A DNA stretch of 64,000 nucleotides from Pseudarthrobacter sp. NBSH8 (GCF_014217545.1 NZ_CP043178.1:2728001-2792000); one strand, 5' to 3'; counted from the stretch's first letter, positions 30,548-41,055 are shown. The notes: generated from the letters alone by a model not told the origin. Numbers and translations: made by a program.

Positions 30548-31273
30548 CTAGATCCTTGCAGCCTCGTCATCGGAGCGGTAGGCGAGGATTTTTTCTTCGA
30601 CGGCCGTTTCCCCTGGCTCGCATTCGTGGTCCAGGGTAATCACTCCATAGGTCCAGCCACGGCGCCGGTAGACCACCGAGGGCGTGTTAGTGGCTTTATC
30701 CACAAACAGGTAGAAATCGTGGCCCACGAGCTCCATGTTGTCCACAGCATCGTCAAGGGTGAGGGAGGCCGCAGGGAAGACCTTGCGCCGGATCAGTACA
30801 GGAGAGTCCCCTGCCGGGATGTCGTTCTCGACCTCGTAGGGCGATCGTTCAACAGGTGCTGCCTGGGCTTCGCTGCGATGGCTCGCCTCGACGTAAATGG
30901 GCTCGCTGGTACTTGCGGGTTCCAGTGACGCGGTGGCCTCACGTACTGCCTTGGGTGTGTGACGCCCGTGGTGGACCTTCTTGCGGTCCTTGGCGCGGCG
31001 GAGACGTTCAAGGAGCTTGGTGTAGGCGAGATCGAACGCAGCAAATTTGTCTGCGGCGCTGGCTTCGGCACGGATTACGGGTCCCCGGCCCAGAACCGTC
31101 ACTTCAACGGTGAGCTGGTCGCCGGTCTGGCGTGCATTCGTTTCCTTGGAAACCTTCGCATCTACCCGCTGGACCTTGTCGCCAAGTGACTCGATCTTCG
31201 AGATCTTTTCACCGGCGTATTCGCGGAATCGGTCTGAGACCGTGAGATTTCGTCCGCTGATCATAAACTCCAT
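30548..31273 (-). CDS. hpf: long-form ribosome hibernation promoting factor
   Basis: This 241-residue protein has the N-terminal HPF/RaiA beta-alpha domain (MEFMISGRNLTVSDRFREYA to about residue 105, with basic RRAKDRKKVHHGRH). A linker joins it to the C-terminal dimerisation domain (VIRRKVFPAASLTLDDAVDNM-like stretch, ending RRRGWTYGVITLDH). Long HPF makes 100S ribosome dimers in stationary phase. ATG 31273 has GGAGG five bases upstream; a longer reading to 31312 is less likely. The promoter should be in the 145-base gap before comF's stop. Confidence 0.93.
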   Translation of the reverse strand: MEFMISGRNLTVSDRFREYAGEKISKIESLGDKVQRVDAKVSKETNARQTGDQLTVEVTVLGRGPVIRAEASAADKFAAFDLAYTKLLERLRRAKDRKKVHHGRHTPKAVREATASLEPASTSEPIYVEASHRSEAQAAPVERSPYEVENDIPAGDSPVLIRRKVFPAASLTLDDAVDNMELVGHDFYLFVDKATNTPSVVYRRRGWTYGVITLDHECEPGETAVEEKILAYRSDDEAARI

Positions 31274-31418
31274 GGTGCCCTCCAAATGACTTCGGTGACA
31301 CGACGGCGACACTTCCCATGGGCCGATCTGCTTGACAGTCGAGCCCCTTTCCGAGCCGCCATCGAAAGGTACAACTTGTTCTTGGTACCCACAACCGACG
31401 TTAGTTCATGGCCACCTG

Positions 31419-32429
31419 TTATTCATCCTTTCTTCGTTTATTTTTTTCTAAGACGGGCCGCTTTCCGCCGGCTCCCGGGCCGGGCGATTCGCCGCCAGCT
31501 GAATCCGGCGGGCGTGTCGCGGCGAGGACCACAGCCCCCACCACCACGGCGCCGCTGACGTGGAGCGCGCGGGCTGCTTCCGCCACTGTGGCCCCTGTGG
31601 TGAGCACGTCGTCGACAATGATGCACAGGCGGCCGGTCACTCGTGCGCCCTGGCGTCCCGGGACTTTCAGGGACCCCCTGAGCCGGCTCGCCCGGGCACC
31701 ACGGCCGAGTCCCTTTTGGCCTCCAGGCAGCCGTTCCAGTGCGGCGCGCCGCCTTGATTTCCGGATCACGTCAACGACCGGCACCCCCGGAAGGGTGGTC
31801 CCCCGCCGCAACTCTGCAAGCAGGAGGTGGACCGGGCTGAAGCCCCTCTTGACGTAGCCCGCCGTGCTGCTGGGCACCGGAACCAGGCAGACGCCGTCGA
31901 CGCCGGCCACAGCCGCGGCAATGCCCCGCCCCAGACCCCGCGCCAGGACAGAGGTGAGCTGGAGCTGGCCATGGCTCTTAAACGACAGCACAGCCTGTGC
32001 CAACTCCTCGCGGTACACCCCCGCCGCCACTACGGGAAGGATCAGGCCGCCATCGACCTTCATCAGGGCCGGCGCCTGTTCCTCTGCCCGGAACGGGTGA
32101 CTGGTCAGCAGGCGCACCTGTCGTTCGCACATGACGCACAAGGCCAGGTCCTCTGCGCCACAGCAGACGCAGTCCACAGGGATGGAAAGTGCCAGCAACT
32201 CGGCGGCGGCGGCTCCCATCTGTTCGGCGGCCCGCAACCAGCGGCGGCTGTAGCCGCCGCGATGCTTGGCGTGCACCGCAGGGGGCAGAAGGTCCGGATC
32301 CAGGCTTGCAGCACTTCTGGCAGGACTGTCCTCGGCGCGACTGGCAGCACCGCCCTCGGAGCTGCGCGCAGGAGAGCGCAGGACAGGAAGGTGCCGAGCG
32401 GGAGGATGTGCGGGCTGGGCTTCGGTCAC
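31419..32429 (-). CDS. comF: ComF-family phosphoribosyltransferase-like protein
   Basis: This 336-residue protein has a low-complexity N-terminus (1-75) that may not all be translated. A zinc-ribbon follows (C87, C90, C98, C101), and then a type I phosphoribosyltransferase fold with the PRPP loop CIIVDDVLTTGAT (near residue 275). ComF proteins act in DNA uptake or processing in some bacteria; in actinobacteria the role is not settled. The gene lies between lpqB and hpf, the same neighbours as Rv3242c in Mycobacterium. The GTG at 32429 is the first available start. Confidence 0.85.
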   Translation of the reverse strand: MTEAQPAHPPARHLPVLRSPARSSEGGAASRAEDSPARSAASLDPDLLPPAVHAKHRGGYSRRWLRAAEQMGAAAAELLALSIPVDCVCCGAEDLALCVMCERQVRLLTSHPFRAEEQAPALMKVDGGLILPVVAAGVYREELAQAVLSFKSHGQLQLTSVLARGLGRGIAAAVAGVDGVCLVPVPSSTAGYVKRGFSPVHLLLAELRRGTTLPGVPVVDVIRKSRRRAALERLPGGQKGLGRGARASRLRGSLKVPGRQGARVTGRLCIIVDDVLTTGATVAEAARALHVSGAVVVGAVVLAATRPPDSAGGESPGPGAGGKRPVLEKNKRRKDE

Positions 32430-32493
32430 ACCCCATGGTGGCCTCTCGGCCGCGGCCCCCGGAACCCCCAGGCCGCGCTATGTGGACAGCACG

Positions 32494-34212
32494 TTAGCCG
32501 GGGAATGATGGGTCGATGGGGCCCTTAAGCTGGGGCGACCAGCCGTTGCCCAGACGCTGGAAAATGCCCTCGGCCGACTGGCCGTAGATTTCCTCCAGCC
32601 CGTTGCCGGCGCTGAGCCACACCAGGCCAGGCCAGGGCGCCAGCTGCTGGGGTTGCCCGGAGGTGAGGGACAGCAGCTCCGGCGTAACGTTCGAGCCTGC
32701 CGATGACTTCATCACGGCAACCGTGGTGTCGTTCACCCAGACGCCCTGGTCCGGGTCGCCGGAAGCCACCAGGGTGATGGGGGCAGTCAGTTCCCGGGGA
32801 GTCCCGTCGGCATTCCGGATGATCCCGGCAATCTGCACCGTCGTTTTGCCGTTCTGCTCCGAAATGACCAGCGCCCGGACACCCTCACGGGAAATCCTCA
32901 ACTCCTTGACAATTCTTCCGGCCAGCCAGGACGGCGTGAGGGTAACGGTGGGAACAGCGGCGCCTTCGGCCACCCCGATGGGCCGGTAGGCGACCACCTC
33001 AGTGCCCCCGGTGGCTCCCGGCCCTGCGGCCCACACCCAGTCATGAAGACTGAAGGAAGGGTGCGTGATGGTGGTGCGAGTTGTCAGCGCCCGGGCCGGC
33101 TGTCCCGGCACCATGCTGAAGAGCGTCGTCCGGCTGTCGTTAAGGAAAGCCACGGTCTGGGACACCGGAGATTCCGCCGGGTAGCGCGGCCCGAGCGCGG
33201 ACACAGGCTGCATACCCGGCAGCGGGGACACCCTGTTGTTCTCGTAGCGAACCAGCTCATTGCCGCTGACGGCGATCTCGCGGACCGGCACGTTTTTGTC
33301 CCGCACCGGGGGCAGCACGGAGCCGTTGTCCTCGACCCGGACCAGGTCCTGGTTGGCGTGCAGCTCCACATTAACGACGTCGGGCTGGCTGCGGAATGTG
33401 AGTGCAAGCTGTGTCTGCATCCGGAGCCTGTCCTCCGTGGACGCCTCCGTGAGTTCCTTGGCGGTGAGGTCCACCTGCGCGGCACCTGACACCACCGGAA
33501 CCGATTCGCGGGCAAGCTTGATGCCGGACGGGAAGGCGCTCACCACGGCACCGCGAAGGTACGGTGCGGGGCCGGCAAGCAGGGCGCTGGTCATGGCTTT
33601 GACGGTCTTGTTCTTGATGAACCAGCGGACGTCGGGCACAGCATATGTGAAGCTGGGATCATAGAAGTAGATGGGGTAGGCCCCGTAGATGACCTTGAAG
33701 GTTTCCTCCGGGATCGCGGTTCCGTCCGGGATGGCTGAGATCCGCCATTCGCCGTCCACCTGGGTGAGCGTGGCCGGGATGTTCTCGATGGTGCCTTCGG
33801 GCATCTGGGTGGCGATGCCGTCAACATCTACGCTGTAGGACACGTCCAACTGGTAGTTGTAGACGTTGTCGACGCCGGTGCCCACCACTTTCGCCTCGCG
33901 GTAGACCAGTGCGCGCTGGTCCGGTTTCCAAGACACTGACGCTGCCTGCGTCAGGTATTCGCGGGCCACCGCGTAGTCACCCTCGTAACCGGTACCGGCA
34001 CGGTAGAAGTAATCAATGATGTTTTCCGGAGTAGCGCCGGCCTGGGGCGCGGCCGGGAGGAATACCGGTGCATTGACGTTTCCGGCGCTGCCTTCCGCAC
34101 TCTTCCCCACCGGCCCGGAAGTGGGAATGCGCGCGCACGAAGCCAGCAGCAGCACAACAACGAGGAGCACAACGCTCCTCTTCAGCATTATGCGCACTCC
34201 TCGTCCCATCAT
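32494..34212 (-). CDS. lpqB: lipoprotein LpqB
   Basis: This 572-residue protein starts with a lipoprotein signal peptide whose lipobox is LASC (cysteine 26). A GerMN-like domain in the first half and a beta-propeller-like C-terminal half follow. In mycobacteria LpqB binds the extracellular part of MtrB and tunes MtrA signalling. Its ATG overlaps the mtrB stop by 4 bases (ATGA), so the two are co-translated. Confidence 0.93.
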   Translation of the reverse strand: MMGRGVRIMLKRSVVLLVVVLLLASCARIPTSGPVGKSAEGSAGNVNAPVFLPAAPQAGATPENIIDYFYRAGTGYEGDYAVAREYLTQAASVSWKPDQRALVYREAKVVGTGVDNVYNYQLDVSYSVDVDGIATQMPEGTIENIPATLTQVDGEWRISAIPDGTAIPEETFKVIYGAYPIYFYDPSFTYAVPDVRWFIKNKTVKAMTSALLAGPAPYLRGAVVSAFPSGIKLARESVPVVSGAAQVDLTAKELTEASTEDRLRMQTQLALTFRSQPDVVNVELHANQDLVRVEDNGSVLPPVRDKNVPVREIAVSGNELVRYENNRVSPLPGMQPVSALGPRYPAESPVSQTVAFLNDSRTTLFSMVPGQPARALTTRTTITHPSFSLHDWVWAAGPGATGGTEVVAYRPIGVAEGAAVPTVTLTPSWLAGRIVKELRISREGVRALVISEQNGKTTVQIAGIIRNADGTPRELTAPITLVASGDPDQGVWVNDTTVAVMKSSAGSNVTPELLSLTSGQPQQLAPWPGLVWLSAGNGLEEIYGQSAEGIFQRLGNGWSPQLKGPIDPSFPG

Positions 34213-36056
34213 GAAGACTCCTTCGGCGTTCCTGGCCCCAGGACCAGCACGTTCTTGGCGTGAGGAAGCTCGGGGAGGATGATGTCCTCCGGCTCAAGTT
34301 GTACGGGTGACCGGTCGATCTCCTCGCCCTGGCGCAACGGAATGGTCAGCCGGAAGTTGGCCCCTCTGCCCTTGTTTCCCCATGCCTGCAGCCAGCCATT
34401 ATGGAGTTTGGTGTCCTCCATGGCGATGGACAGGCCCAGGCCGCTGCCTCCGGTGGTGCGGGCCCGGGCCGGATCCGCACGCCAGAACCGGTCAAAGACA
34501 CGGGCGGCCTCGGCAGGAGTCATGCCTATCCCCTGGTCCCGGACAGCTACCCCCACCGCTGACTGGTTGGCCGCCACAGTCACGGTAACCGGCCTGCCTT
34601 CGCCATGCTCCACAGCATTCAGGATGAGGTTCCGCAGGATCCTGTCGATCCTCCTGGCGTCCATTTCCGCGACAATTCCCTCGGCGGGCGCCCGGAGGAT
34701 GATCTCAGAGCCGTATTCGGCCGCGACGGGCGCCGCCCCGTCGATGACGTGGGCAATCACCTGCAGGATGTCCTCGGGCTCGGCGTCGAGCATGGCCACG
34801 CCGGCGTCGAAGCGGGAGATCTCGAGAAGATCGGCCAGCAGGGATTGGAACCTCTCCACCTGGTTGTACAGGAGTTCGGCGGAGCGCTTGTTGATGGGGT
34901 CGAAGTCGTGGCGGGCGTCGTACAACACCTCCGCGGCCATCCGGACGGTGGTCAGGGGCGTGCGGAGTTCATGCGAGACGTCGGAAACAAACCGCTGCTG
35001 CATCTGGGAGAGCATGGCCAGTTGGGTGATCTGCTCCTGGAGACTGGCGGCCATGTGGTTGAACGACGCCCCGAGGCGTGCCACCTCGTCCTCGCCCTTG
35101 ACCACCATCCGCTCCTGCAACTGGCCGGCCGCGAGCTTCTCCGACACCAGGGCAGCATGGCTGACCGGGCTGACCACGTTGCGGGTGACGTACCAGGCGA
35201 TGGCCCCGATCATCAGCACCAGCACCGCGGCGCCGGCCAGGAGGACACCCTGGATTTCGTCGAGCGTCTGCTGAGCCGTGTTGACGTCATAGATCAGGTA
35301 CAGCTCATACACAGTCCCGTTGAATGTCACCAGGTTGCCCACGGCGATGCCCGGCCTGTCCTCGATACCTACCGGAATCACGGTGGATGCCCAGTACTGG
35401 TCCTTGCCTGATGCCTGGACTGCCGTACGGAGTTCAGGCGGGATGACGCTGACGGTCAGTTGGTCCGACGCCCGCGACTCCACCCAGCGGTTCCTGGGCT
35501 TGGTCTGCTCGGGTTTGGCTTCGAAAACGTAGCGGCGCTGGATGACGGAGCCGCGGCCCTCCACGGCGTTCAGAGTGTCATAGACCAGGGTGATGACGCT
35601 GGACTGGTCCGTGACCTGGGCACCGTCGAACGTCTCCTGGACCTGCTTGACGTAGTACCGGGTTTCGGATTCCGCCTGAGTCAGGCGCTCCTGGAAAAGG
35701 TTGTTGGCGATCTGGTTGGACAGGTAGGCGCCCACGGCACCAAAGGATGTCACAGCCAGCAGCAGGGTGGTGAGGACGGTACGGAACTGCAGGGACCGGC
35801 GCCAGCGCCGACGCATGGACCGCCCGGCAAAACGGATAGCAGGGAAGAAACGGGTCACGCCGATCTGGACAAGGCGGCCCACCCGCAGCCCCACGATGAC
35901 TCCGCGGCGCCGCCAGATCCGTGCCCGGAACGGCAGCGTTGCCAGCTCCGCCGGCAGCGCATCAGTATGCTCCGGGCCCTTCGCAGCGGGAAGGTCCGGG
36001 GCGCGGTGCCCTTCTGGTCCTGAGGGCTCAGGAACCTGCTTTGTAGCCGACACCAC
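34209..36056 (-). CDS. mtrB: sensor histidine kinase MtrB
   Basis: This 615-residue kinase has a cytoplasmic N-terminal tail, TM1 (about 92-113), an extracellular sensor, TM2 (about 270-291), a HAMP domain, and a HisKA domain with VSHELRTPL (phospho-acceptor H362). The HATPase domain has [10 protein letters not shown] and a GSGLGLSIA box. MtrB controls cell-wall hydrolase and division genes through MtrA. The GTG start at 36056 lies inside the end of mtrA, a 29-base overlap, so expression is tightly coupled. Confidence 0.95.
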   Translation of the reverse strand: MVSATKQVPEPSGPEGHRAPDLPAAKGPEHTDALPAELATLPFRARIWRRRGVIVGLRVGRLVQIGVTRFFPAIRFAGRSMRRRWRRSLQFRTVLTTLLLAVTSFGAVGAYLSNQIANNLFQERLTQAESETRYYVKQVQETFDGAQVTDQSSVITLVYDTLNAVEGRGSVIQRRYVFEAKPEQTKPRNRWVESRASDQLTVSVIPPELRTAVQASGKDQYWASTVIPVGIEDRPGIAVGNLVTFNGTVYELYLIYDVNTAQQTLDEIQGVLLAGAAVLVLMIGAIAWYVTRNVVSPVSHAALVSEKLAAGQLQERMVVKGEDEVARLGASFNHMAASLQEQITQLAMLSQMQQRFVSDVSHELRTPLTTVRMAAEVLYDARHDFDPINKRSAELLYNQVERFQSLLADLLEISRFDAGVAMLDAEPEDILQVIAHVIDGAAPVAAEYGSEIILRAPAEGIVAEMDARRIDRILRNLILNAVEHGEGRPVTVTVAANQSAVGVAVRDQGIGMTPAEAARVFDRFWRADPARARTTGGSGLGLSIAMEDTKLHNGWLQAWGNKGRGANFRLTIPLRQGEEIDRSPVQLEPEDIILPELPHAKNVLVLGPGTPKESS

Positions 36057-36702
36057 GAACCGTCAATACAACTTCGGGAGCTTCCGGATCCCGTTCAATT
36101 TTTGACCGGAGGCGCTGGACGTGAACGTTGACCAGCCGGGTGTCCGCCGCATGGCGGTAGCCCCAGACCTGCTCCAGGAGCAGCTCGCGGGTGAACACCT
36201 GCCATGGCTTCCGGGCCAGGGCTACGAGGAGGTCAAACTCCAGGGGCGTCAGCGAGATCCGCTCATCGGCACGCTTCACGGTGTGGCCGGCCACGTCGAT
36301 GGTGATGTCTGCGATCCGCAGGGTTTCAGGCGCCTTCTGGTCGCCGGGCCGCAGGCGGGCACGCACCCGCGCCACCAGTTCGGCGGGTTTGAAAGGCTTG
36401 GGCACGTAGTCGTCTGCGCCCGACTCAAGGCCGCGGACGACGTCGGACGTATCCGACTTGGCGGTGAGCATCACGATGGGTACGTCCGATTCGGAACGGA
36501 TCTGCCGGCAGACCTCGATGCCGTCCACGCCGGGAAGCATGAGGTCAAGCAGCACGAGGTCAGGCTTCGATGAGCGGAAAATATCCAGCGCCTGGCTGCC
36601 GTCGGCGCAAAAAACCGGCTCAAAGCCGTCATTGCGCAGAACAATCCCAATCATTTCGGCCAGCGCTTCGTCATCGTCAACTACCAGAATGCGTGCCTTC
36701 AT
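36028..36702 (-). CDS. mtrA: response regulator MtrA
   Basis: This 224-residue OmpR/PhoB-type regulator has the acidic pocket D9-D11, phospho-acceptor D53 in LVLLDLMLPG, and a C-terminal winged helix (TPLEFDLLVALARKPWQVFTRELLLEQVWGYR, split here by position around residues 155-190). ATG 36702 gives MKARILVVDDDE, the family start; AGGGA lies 11 bases upstream. A perfect inverted repeat lies 17 bases before the start codon and is listed separately. Confidence 0.96.
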   Translation of the reverse strand: MKARILVVDDDEALAEMIGIVLRNDGFEPVFCADGSQALDIFRSSKPDLVLLDLMLPGVDGIEVCRQIRSESDVPIVMLTAKSDTSDVVRGLESGADDYVPKPFKPAELVARVRARLRPGDQKAPETLRIADITIDVAGHTVKRADERISLTPLEFDLLVALARKPWQVFTRELLLEQVWGYRHAADTRLVNVHVQRLRSKIERDPEAPEVVLTVRGVGYKAGS

Positions 36703-36719
36703 AGTTATATGTTCCCTTA

Positions 36720-36743
36720 TTGAACAGGGTTTGTCCTGTTCAA
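36720..36743 (-). repeat. perfect 9-bp inverted repeat in the mtrA leader
   Basis: TTGAACAGG (36720-36728) and CCTGTTCAA (36735-36743) form a stem with a 6-base loop, GTTTGT. On the minus strand it ends 17 bases before the mtrA ATG, just upstream of the ribosome-binding site. It could be an RNA stem in the leader or a dyad operator. The spacing does not fit the actinobacterial LexA box. Confidence 0.6.
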
Positions 36744-36835
36744 CGGCCTTACGGCATGGCGCCACGCTATGACGCCCGACGGAGGAACTATAGGCTGGCA
36801 ATACGCGGACAGTCCCGCACGGGGGGAGGAACAGG

Positions 36836-38143
36836 GTGCCCAACCAGGATCCAAACATGCAGCTGCCGAATCCGGCCGGCGAGGCTGGGAAGAGCCAGCC
36901 GCCGGGGAGTCTGCCTCCGTGGGGTCCCCCGCCAGGTCCGGCACAGCACTCTTGGGGCGGTCAGCCGGTGTGGGGCCCAACCCCGGGTGGCCCGCCGGCT
37001 GGGGGCACACCTCCGCACAACCCGTACGGCGGCCCGCCGCCCTTCCAACAGCCCCGCTACGTGGCCCCGCCCAAACCCGGCATCGTTCCCCTGCGGCCGC
37101 TGATGTTCGGCGAGATCCTGGACGGCTCCTTCCAGGCGATCCGGCGCAATGCCAAGGCCATGCTGGGCGCCGCGCTGCTGGCGCAGACACTCGCCGCAGT
37201 GCTGACGGCAGTCCTCACGGCATTTTCCGCCACGTCGGCGGCGTCGCTGGAGACCTGGGCGGAGGGACTGTCAGAGCAGGATCTGGTGCCGGTGGCGCTC
37301 ACCTTCGCGTCCGGCGTCGTGCTGGCCTCGGTGCTGACCGTTTTCCTGTCGGCGGTCCTGCAGGGCGCCATGGTGGTCCCGGTCGCCAGGTCCGTCCTCA
37401 ACCGCCCCACTGGCTTCAGGCAGATGTGGGCACTGGCGCGGTCCCGCGCGTGGGCACTGATCCGCCTCGCGGCGCTGCTGGTCGGCGCCGGGCTCGTCGT
37501 AGCGCTGCTGTTTGCGGCGCTGGCAGTGCTGCTGGTCAGCACGGTGGGTGGAATGGGCGCCCTGATCCTGATCCCGCTGGGTCTCGTGTGCTTTGTGCTG
37601 TACATGTGGGTCTACATCAAACTGATGGTGGCTCCCGCTGCCGTGGTGGTGGAAGAGCTCGGGGCGGTGGCCGGCATACGCCGCTCCTGGGAACTCACAC
37701 GAAACAGCTGGTGGCGGCTCCTGGGCATCACGTTGGTGGTGGGCATCATGGTGGGGGTTATCGTCCAGATCGTCACCATTCCGGTCTCTCTTCTCTCCGG
37801 CTTTTACACCGGAGTGGTCTCACCGCATGGTGGTGCCGAGCAGGCTATGACGGCGGCCGTGGTGGCGGGCGTTGCCACCGCGATCGTTGGTGCGATGGTG
37901 GGAGCGGTGGGGTTCGCTTTCCAGACCTCCGTTATGGCGCTGCTCTACCTTGACCTCAGGATGCGCCGGGATGGACTGGATATCGTCCTGCTCCGGTTGC
38001 TGGAATCGGGCGCGGATCCCGACGGCGTCCCGGGCCGCGGCGTCGCGGCCTACAGGGCAGGACCCGGCCAAACTCCGCGGCCGCCCTACGGGGGACCGCC
38101 AAACGGAACGCCACCGTTCGAGGCATGGCCCGATGGCCGCTGA
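36836..38143 (+). CDS. proline-rich polytopic membrane protein of the MoxR operon
   Basis: This 435-residue protein starts with about 80 disordered Pro/Gly-rich residues. The recognition segment IVPLRPLMFGEILDGSFQAIRRNAKAML-like region (near 84-110) follows, and then about six transmembrane helices. It resembles the GPDPase-membrane-domain type of protein often placed at the head of actinobacterial MoxR/DUF58 operons. GTG 36836 has GGAGGA six bases upstream. It overlaps the DUF4129 gene by 11 bases. It diverges from mtrA across 133 bases. Confidence 0.7.
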   Translation: MPNQDPNMQLPNPAGEAGKSQPPGSLPPWGPPPGPAQHSWGGQPVWGPTPGGPPAGGTPPHNPYGGPPPFQQPRYVAPPKPGIVPLRPLMFGEILDGSFQAIRRNAKAMLGAALLAQTLAAVLTAVLTAFSATSAASLETWAEGLSEQDLVPVALTFASGVVLASVLTVFLSAVLQGAMVVPVARSVLNRPTGFRQMWALARSRAWALIRLAALLVGAGLVVALLFAALAVLLVSTVGGMGALILIPLGLVCFVLYMWVYIKLMVAPAAVVVEELGAVAGIRRSWELTRNSWWRLLGITLVVGIMVGVIVQIVTIPVSLLSGFYTGVVSPHGGAEQAMTAAVVAGVATAIVGAMVGAVGFAFQTSVMALLYLDLRMRRDGLDIVLLRLLESGADPDGVPGRGVAAYRAGPGQTPRPPYGGPPNGTPPFEAWPDGR

Positions 38144-38789
38144 ACCACCGGTCCTGCCCGGCCGCGACGAGGCCCGCCGCTGGGCCGAAGAAGAACTTGC
38201 CAAGCCTGAATACCGTGACGCGGCCCCCGGCTGGCTGGACAGCGTCTGGGCGGGCATCCTGGACTGGCTGCGGTCCCTGGACGGCCTCTCCGGCCCGGAC
38301 AGCACCGTCGCGGCGCCTTGGATCGGCGTGGCCTTCGCCGTGCTGATCGGCGCGACGGTCATCCTGGCCCGCCCGCGCCTCAATGCAAAAGCCAAGCGTG
38401 CCGCAGACGTGTTCGACGCCGACGCAACAGTCAGTGCCACGGCCTACCGCCAGCGTGCGGAAGCCGCAGCCGCAGCCGGCGCCTGGAGTGCCGCCGTCGT
38501 GGACTGTTTCCGTGCGCTGGTGCGCACGGCCGAGGACAGAACGGTTCTTGACGCGCGGCCCGGCCGGACCGCCGACGAGGTGGCACACGAACTGGCCACG
38601 CCGTTTCCGTCAGAGGCCGGCCACCTGACGGAAACTGCGCATACCTTCGACGGGATCCGCTACGGCAATGAATACGCGGACCAGGCTGACTATGCCGCCG
38701 TGCGCAGGCTGGACGTCACCCTGCAGTCCCTCACGCCGGCGAGCGCGGCCCTGCCCTCTGAACGTGACGAACCGGCGGTTCCGCGATGA
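38133..38789 (+). CDS. DUF4129-domain membrane protein
   Basis: This 218-residue protein has one central transmembrane helix (about 64-84) and a cytoplasmic C-terminal DUF4129 domain (ATAYRQRAEAAAAAGAWSAA, FRALVRTAEDRTVLDARPGR, YGNEYADQADYAAVRRLD). DUF4129 proteins are regular partners of MoxR and DUF58 proteins; their activity is unknown. ATG 38133 gives the family-like start MAAEPPVLPGRDEARRW. It overlaps both neighbours, by 11 bases and by ATGA. Confidence 0.78.
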   Translation: MAAEPPVLPGRDEARRWAEEELAKPEYRDAAPGWLDSVWAGILDWLRSLDGLSGPDSTVAAPWIGVAFAVLIGATVILARPRLNAKAKRAADVFDADATVSATAYRQRAEAAAAAGAWSAAVVDCFRALVRTAEDRTVLDARPGRTADEVAHELATPFPSEAGHLTETAHTFDGIRYGNEYADQADYAAVRRLDVTLQSLTPASAALPSERDEPAVPR

Positions 38790-40057
38790 CGCAGGGTCCC
38801 ACCATGCAGAACCCTTCGCTGGATCGCCTGACGCCCAACCTTCTGACGCAGAGTGCACCGGAGGCACAGCCGGGTTTCGCCCCTGCACTCCAATCGGATT
38901 CCGGGTCAGATTCCGGGTCCGGTACCGGTACCGGTTCCTGGCTCCGGCGGCACCGCGGCGGGGCAGCGATCGGCGCGGTGGCCGCCGTTGGACTGGCGGT
39001 GGTCATTTCCACCCAACTCGCGTCAAAGGGCGATTCCCTGCCCTTGTCCGTCCACAACGCCGGGCCGGCCGGCGCCAGGGCGGTCAGCGAGATACTGGGC
39101 CGCCACGGAGTCGAGGTCCAGGATGTTGAATCCTTTGACTCGGCCACCGCGGCACTCGCGGACCGGCCAGGTGCCACCCTGCTCCTGTACGACCGGAGCG
39201 GATTCCTGGACCAATCCCGGCTGGAACAACTGACCGCAGGTGCGGGACGCGTGGTGCTGGTGACGCCGCGGCTCGGCACGCTGAAGGCCCTCGATACCGG
39301 CATCAGCCAGGCGGGCGTGGTGCCGGAGTCAACGGCGCTCCTGGCACCGGGCTGCGATCTCAGCGATCCCGCCGCGGCAGGTGCTGTGTCCGGAACCGGC
39401 GGCTTCCTGTACGACGGCGGCACGGTGTGCTTCAGCCCGCCGGGAAGCACCGCCGGGCTGCTTGCCCGCACGGACGACGGCGGCCTGACCGTCCTGGGCA
39501 GCACCGCCCTCCTCAACAACGGCGGGCTTGCCGACCCTGGCCATGCCGCGCTGGCCCTGCGGACGCTGGGCAGCTCAGGGGACCTCGTCTGGTACCTGCC
39601 CGGACTGGGCGACGCGGCCGCTGCGGAGTCAACGCAGACACTTGATGACCTTGCCCCTGACTGGGTGGCTTTCCTGGGGCCGTGGCTGGTCTTTGTGGCC
39701 GTGCTCGCCGTCGTATGGCGGGGGCGCCGCCTGGGCCCGCTCGTCTTTGAACCGCTGCCTGTGGTGGTCAAGGCCGTGGAGACCGCCGAAGGCCGCGCGC
39801 GCCTCTATCAGGATTCCCACGCACTGGACCGGGCGCGGGACAACCTTCGGGCCGGCACCCTGGTTCGTCTGGCACACGCCCTTCGGGTTGGATCCGAGGC
39901 CACTGCCGACGACGTGGTGCAGGCAGCGGCCCGGCACCTGGGCCGGCCGGCCACCGACATCAGCGGCCTGATCCAGGAAAGCCCCAGTACCGCAGCCAGG
40001 CTGGTGCAATGGTCACAGGAACTGGACAAACTAGAGAACGAGGTCAGGACCCGATGA
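38786..40057 (+). CDS. DUF4350-domain membrane protein
   Basis: This 423-residue protein has a disordered N-terminus rich in Ser/Gly, TM1 (about 58-80), and an extracytoplasmic DUF4350 domain (GARAVSEILGRHGVEVQDVE, LLLYDRSGFLDQSRLEQL). TM2 lies near 290-310 and a cytoplasmic helical tail follows. It is coupled to DUF4129 upstream (ATGA) and to moxR downstream (ATGA). The role is unknown but tied to the MoxR ATPase by operon structure. Confidence 0.78.
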   Translation: MTQGPTMQNPSLDRLTPNLLTQSAPEAQPGFAPALQSDSGSDSGSGTGTGSWLRRHRGGAAIGAVAAVGLAVVISTQLASKGDSLPLSVHNAGPAGARAVSEILGRHGVEVQDVESFDSATAALADRPGATLLLYDRSGFLDQSRLEQLTAGAGRVVLVTPRLGTLKALDTGISQAGVVPESTALLAPGCDLSDPAAAGAVSGTGGFLYDGGTVCFSPPGSTAGLLARTDDGGLTVLGSTALLNNGGLADPGHAALALRTLGSSGDLVWYLPGLGDAAAAESTQTLDDLAPDWVAFLGPWLVFVAVLAVVWRGRRLGPLVFEPLPVVVKAVETAEGRARLYQDSHALDRARDNLRAGTLVRLAHALRVGSEATADDVVQAAARHLGRPATDISGLIQESPSTAARLVQWSQELDKLENEVRTR

Positions 40058-41055
40058 ACGAACCGTACGGCGCCCCGCAGATCATGGACACTTCCCCGCG
40101 GACGCCCGATCCCGCCCGGCAGGCACTGCTGGATGTCCGCCATGAGGTAGCCAAGGCCGTGGTGGGCCAGGATGCCACCGTCACGGGACTCCTGATCGCG
40201 CTGCTGTCCCAGGGGCATGTGCTGCTCGAAGGCGTGCCCGGGGTGGCCAAAACACTCCTGGTACGGGCGCTGTCCGCCGCGCTGAGCCTGGACACCAAAC
40301 GCGTACAGTTCACCCCTGACCTGATGCCCGGCGACATCACCGGTTCCCTGGTCTACGACTCGCACACCTCGGAATTCAGTTTCCGCGAGGGGCCGGTCTT
40401 CACCAACATCCTCCTGGCCGACGAAATTAACCGGACGCCGCCGAAGACGCAGGCCTCCCTGTTGGAGGCCATGGAGGAGCGGCAGGTCTCGGTTGACGGC
40501 GTGTCCCGGCAACTGCCGGGGAACTTCCTGGTGGCGGCAACCCAGAACCCCGTGGAGTACGAGGGAACCTATCCCCTCCCCGAAGCCCAGCTGGACCGGT
40601 TCCTGCTCAAGCTCACAATGCCGCTGCCCGGCCGGACTGACGAAGTGGAGGTGATCCGGCGGCACGCTGCCGGCTTCAATCCGCGCGACCTTGCTGCGGC
40701 CGGTGTCCGCGCGGTGGCCGGCGCCGAGGATCTCGAACGGGCACGGCAGGGAGTGGCCACCGTTGCCGTCGAACCGGAAATCATCGGCTACATCGTGGAC
40801 CTGGTGCGCGCAACGCGGCAGGCGCCCTCGTTCCAGCTGGGCGTTTCGCCCCGCGGCGCGACTGCGCTGCTGAACACCTCCCGTGCCTGGGCGTGGCTGT
40901 CCGGCCGCAGCTTCGTCACCCCCGATGATGTCAAAGCACTGGCGCTGCCGTGCCTGCGCCACCGGGTGGCCCTGCAGCCTGATGCCCAGATGGACGGGGT
41001 CCGCGTGGACGATGTCCTGGGCAGCATCCTGGCGTCCGTCCCCGTCCCCCGCTGA
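40054..41055 (+). CDS. MoxR-family AAA ATPase
   Basis: This 333-residue AAA+ protein has Walker A GVPGVAKT (near 58), Walker B ILLADEINRTPPKTQ (near 123), and sensor region NFLVAATQNPVEYEGTYPLP. MoxR ATPases act as chaperones that insert metals or assemble complexes, usually together with the VWA/DUF58 protein encoded next. ATG 40054 overlaps the DUF4350 stop; an upstream reading from 40009 is unnecessary. Confidence 0.92.
   Translation: MNEPYGAPQIMDTSPRTPDPARQALLDVRHEVAKAVVGQDATVTGLLIALLSQGHVLLEGVPGVAKTLLVRALSAALSLDTKRVQFTPDLMPGDITGSLVYDSHTSEFSFREGPVFTNILLADEINRTPPKTQASLLEAMEERQVSVDGVSRQLPGNFLVAATQNPVEYEGTYPLPEAQLDRFLLKLTMPLPGRTDEVEVIRRHAAGFNPRDLAAAGVRAVAGAEDLERARQGVATVAVEPEIIGYIVDLVRATRQAPSFQLGVSPRGATALLNTSRAWAWLSGRSFVTPDDVKALALPCLRHRVALQPDAQMDGVRVDDVLGSILASVPVPR

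Noticed and set aside
31437..31452. T-rich run with TTTTTTTCTAAG near the comF 3' end as a terminator or as an operator half-site
   Set aside because: It lies inside the comF coding sequence (lysine/asparagine-rich tail), has no stem, and no partner half-site at the 13-bp spacing.
36720..36743. The mtrA leader dyad as a LexA (SOS) box
   Set aside because: GAAC and GTTC halves are 12 bases apart instead of the 4-6 of actinobacterial LexA sites.
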